Assembly (NCBI RefSeq): GCF_047718555.1
Contig: NZ_JBDNRK010000002.1
Span: forward strand, 105,649 to 169,648
From: Clostridium_I sp047718555
GTDB lineage: Bacteria; Bacillota; Clostridia; Clostridiales; Clostridiaceae
Length of the DNA: 64,000 nt
Direction of reading: 5' to 3'
The position numbers and the translations under genes were made by a program. Below the pieces are notes generated by a model. It was not told where the DNA came from. It ran no database searches and worked only from the letters and a program-made list of their open reading frames with translations. Of the stretch, positions 64,000-64,000 are shown piece after piece (the stretch's first letter is position 1; the number at the start of each line of letters is the position of its first letter).

Positions 64000-64000
64000 T

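Overview
The window is AT-rich, gene-dense chromosomal DNA from a low-GC Firmicute, most likely Clostridium sensu stricto. The evidence is the codon use, strong AGGAGG-type ribosome binding sites, a sigI/rsgI pair, a SufCBDSU operon, a lysine riboswitch in front of an asd gene, and IS4-type and small non-autonomous repeats. I cannot name the species from sequence alone. Layout. 1-2.6 kb: an aromatic amino acid operon on the minus strand (aroF, tyrA, aroB; aroB runs off the left edge). 2.6-18.4 kb: an accessory island made of two parallel modules for secreted proteins. Module A (3.6-9.3 kb) has a small exported protein, three ABC-2-type permeases, one ATPase and its own signal peptidase, plus a divergent secreted-protein gene. 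Module B (10.4-15.1 kb) has an exported peptidoglycan-binding protein, a secreted paralog, an ABC ATPase and a large FtsX/bacteriocin-type permease of the lactococcin 972 transporter kind. At its right end sit a BlaI-type repressor and an M56 (BlaR1-like) sensor protease. I find one operator pattern, ATTCTAC-N4-GTAGAAT, over the -10 region of the promoters of both modules, of the divergent gene, of blaI itself, and inside a perfect 42-bp palindromic promoter. This suggests that one M56/BlaI pair controls the whole island. The island also carries a duplicated M56 tail and IS4-type transposase debris. 18.5-26.6 kb: glycerol dehydrogenase, the SufCBDSU iron-sulfur assembly operon and a 2-hydroxyacid dehydrogenase. 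27-36 kb: a fructan region with three tandem paralogous levansucrases (GH68), a membrane-anchored GH32 levanase-like enzyme and a convergent SigI/RsgI pair. 36.7-40.7 kb: a stand-alone infC with a probable AUC start, an unknown gene, a DUF441 membrane protein, an MFS transporter and a molbindin. 40.9-53.9 kb: envelope-stress and drug-efflux genes: a MacB-like ABC transporter with its two-component system, a Bcr/CflA efflux pump, a second two-component system, a DrrAB-like ABC transporter and a PadR/DUF1700/DUF4097 operon. 54.2-58.2 kb: a pair of nitrogenase-like alpha and beta subunits without an iron-protein gene, preceded by a small thiamine-binding-like protein and an unknown protein. 58.3-64 kb: thiol peroxidase, an ABM-domain protein, a phosphoglycerate dehydrogenase-like enzyme, an HNH-like protein, an MFS remnant and lysine-riboswitch-controlled asd. 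Two dispersed repeat families run across the window. One is a small inverted-terminal-repeat (MITE-like) element in four copies. The other is a two-hairpin element whose stems co-vary between copies, so it looks like structured RNA and may derive from the ends of an IS200/IS605-type transposon.
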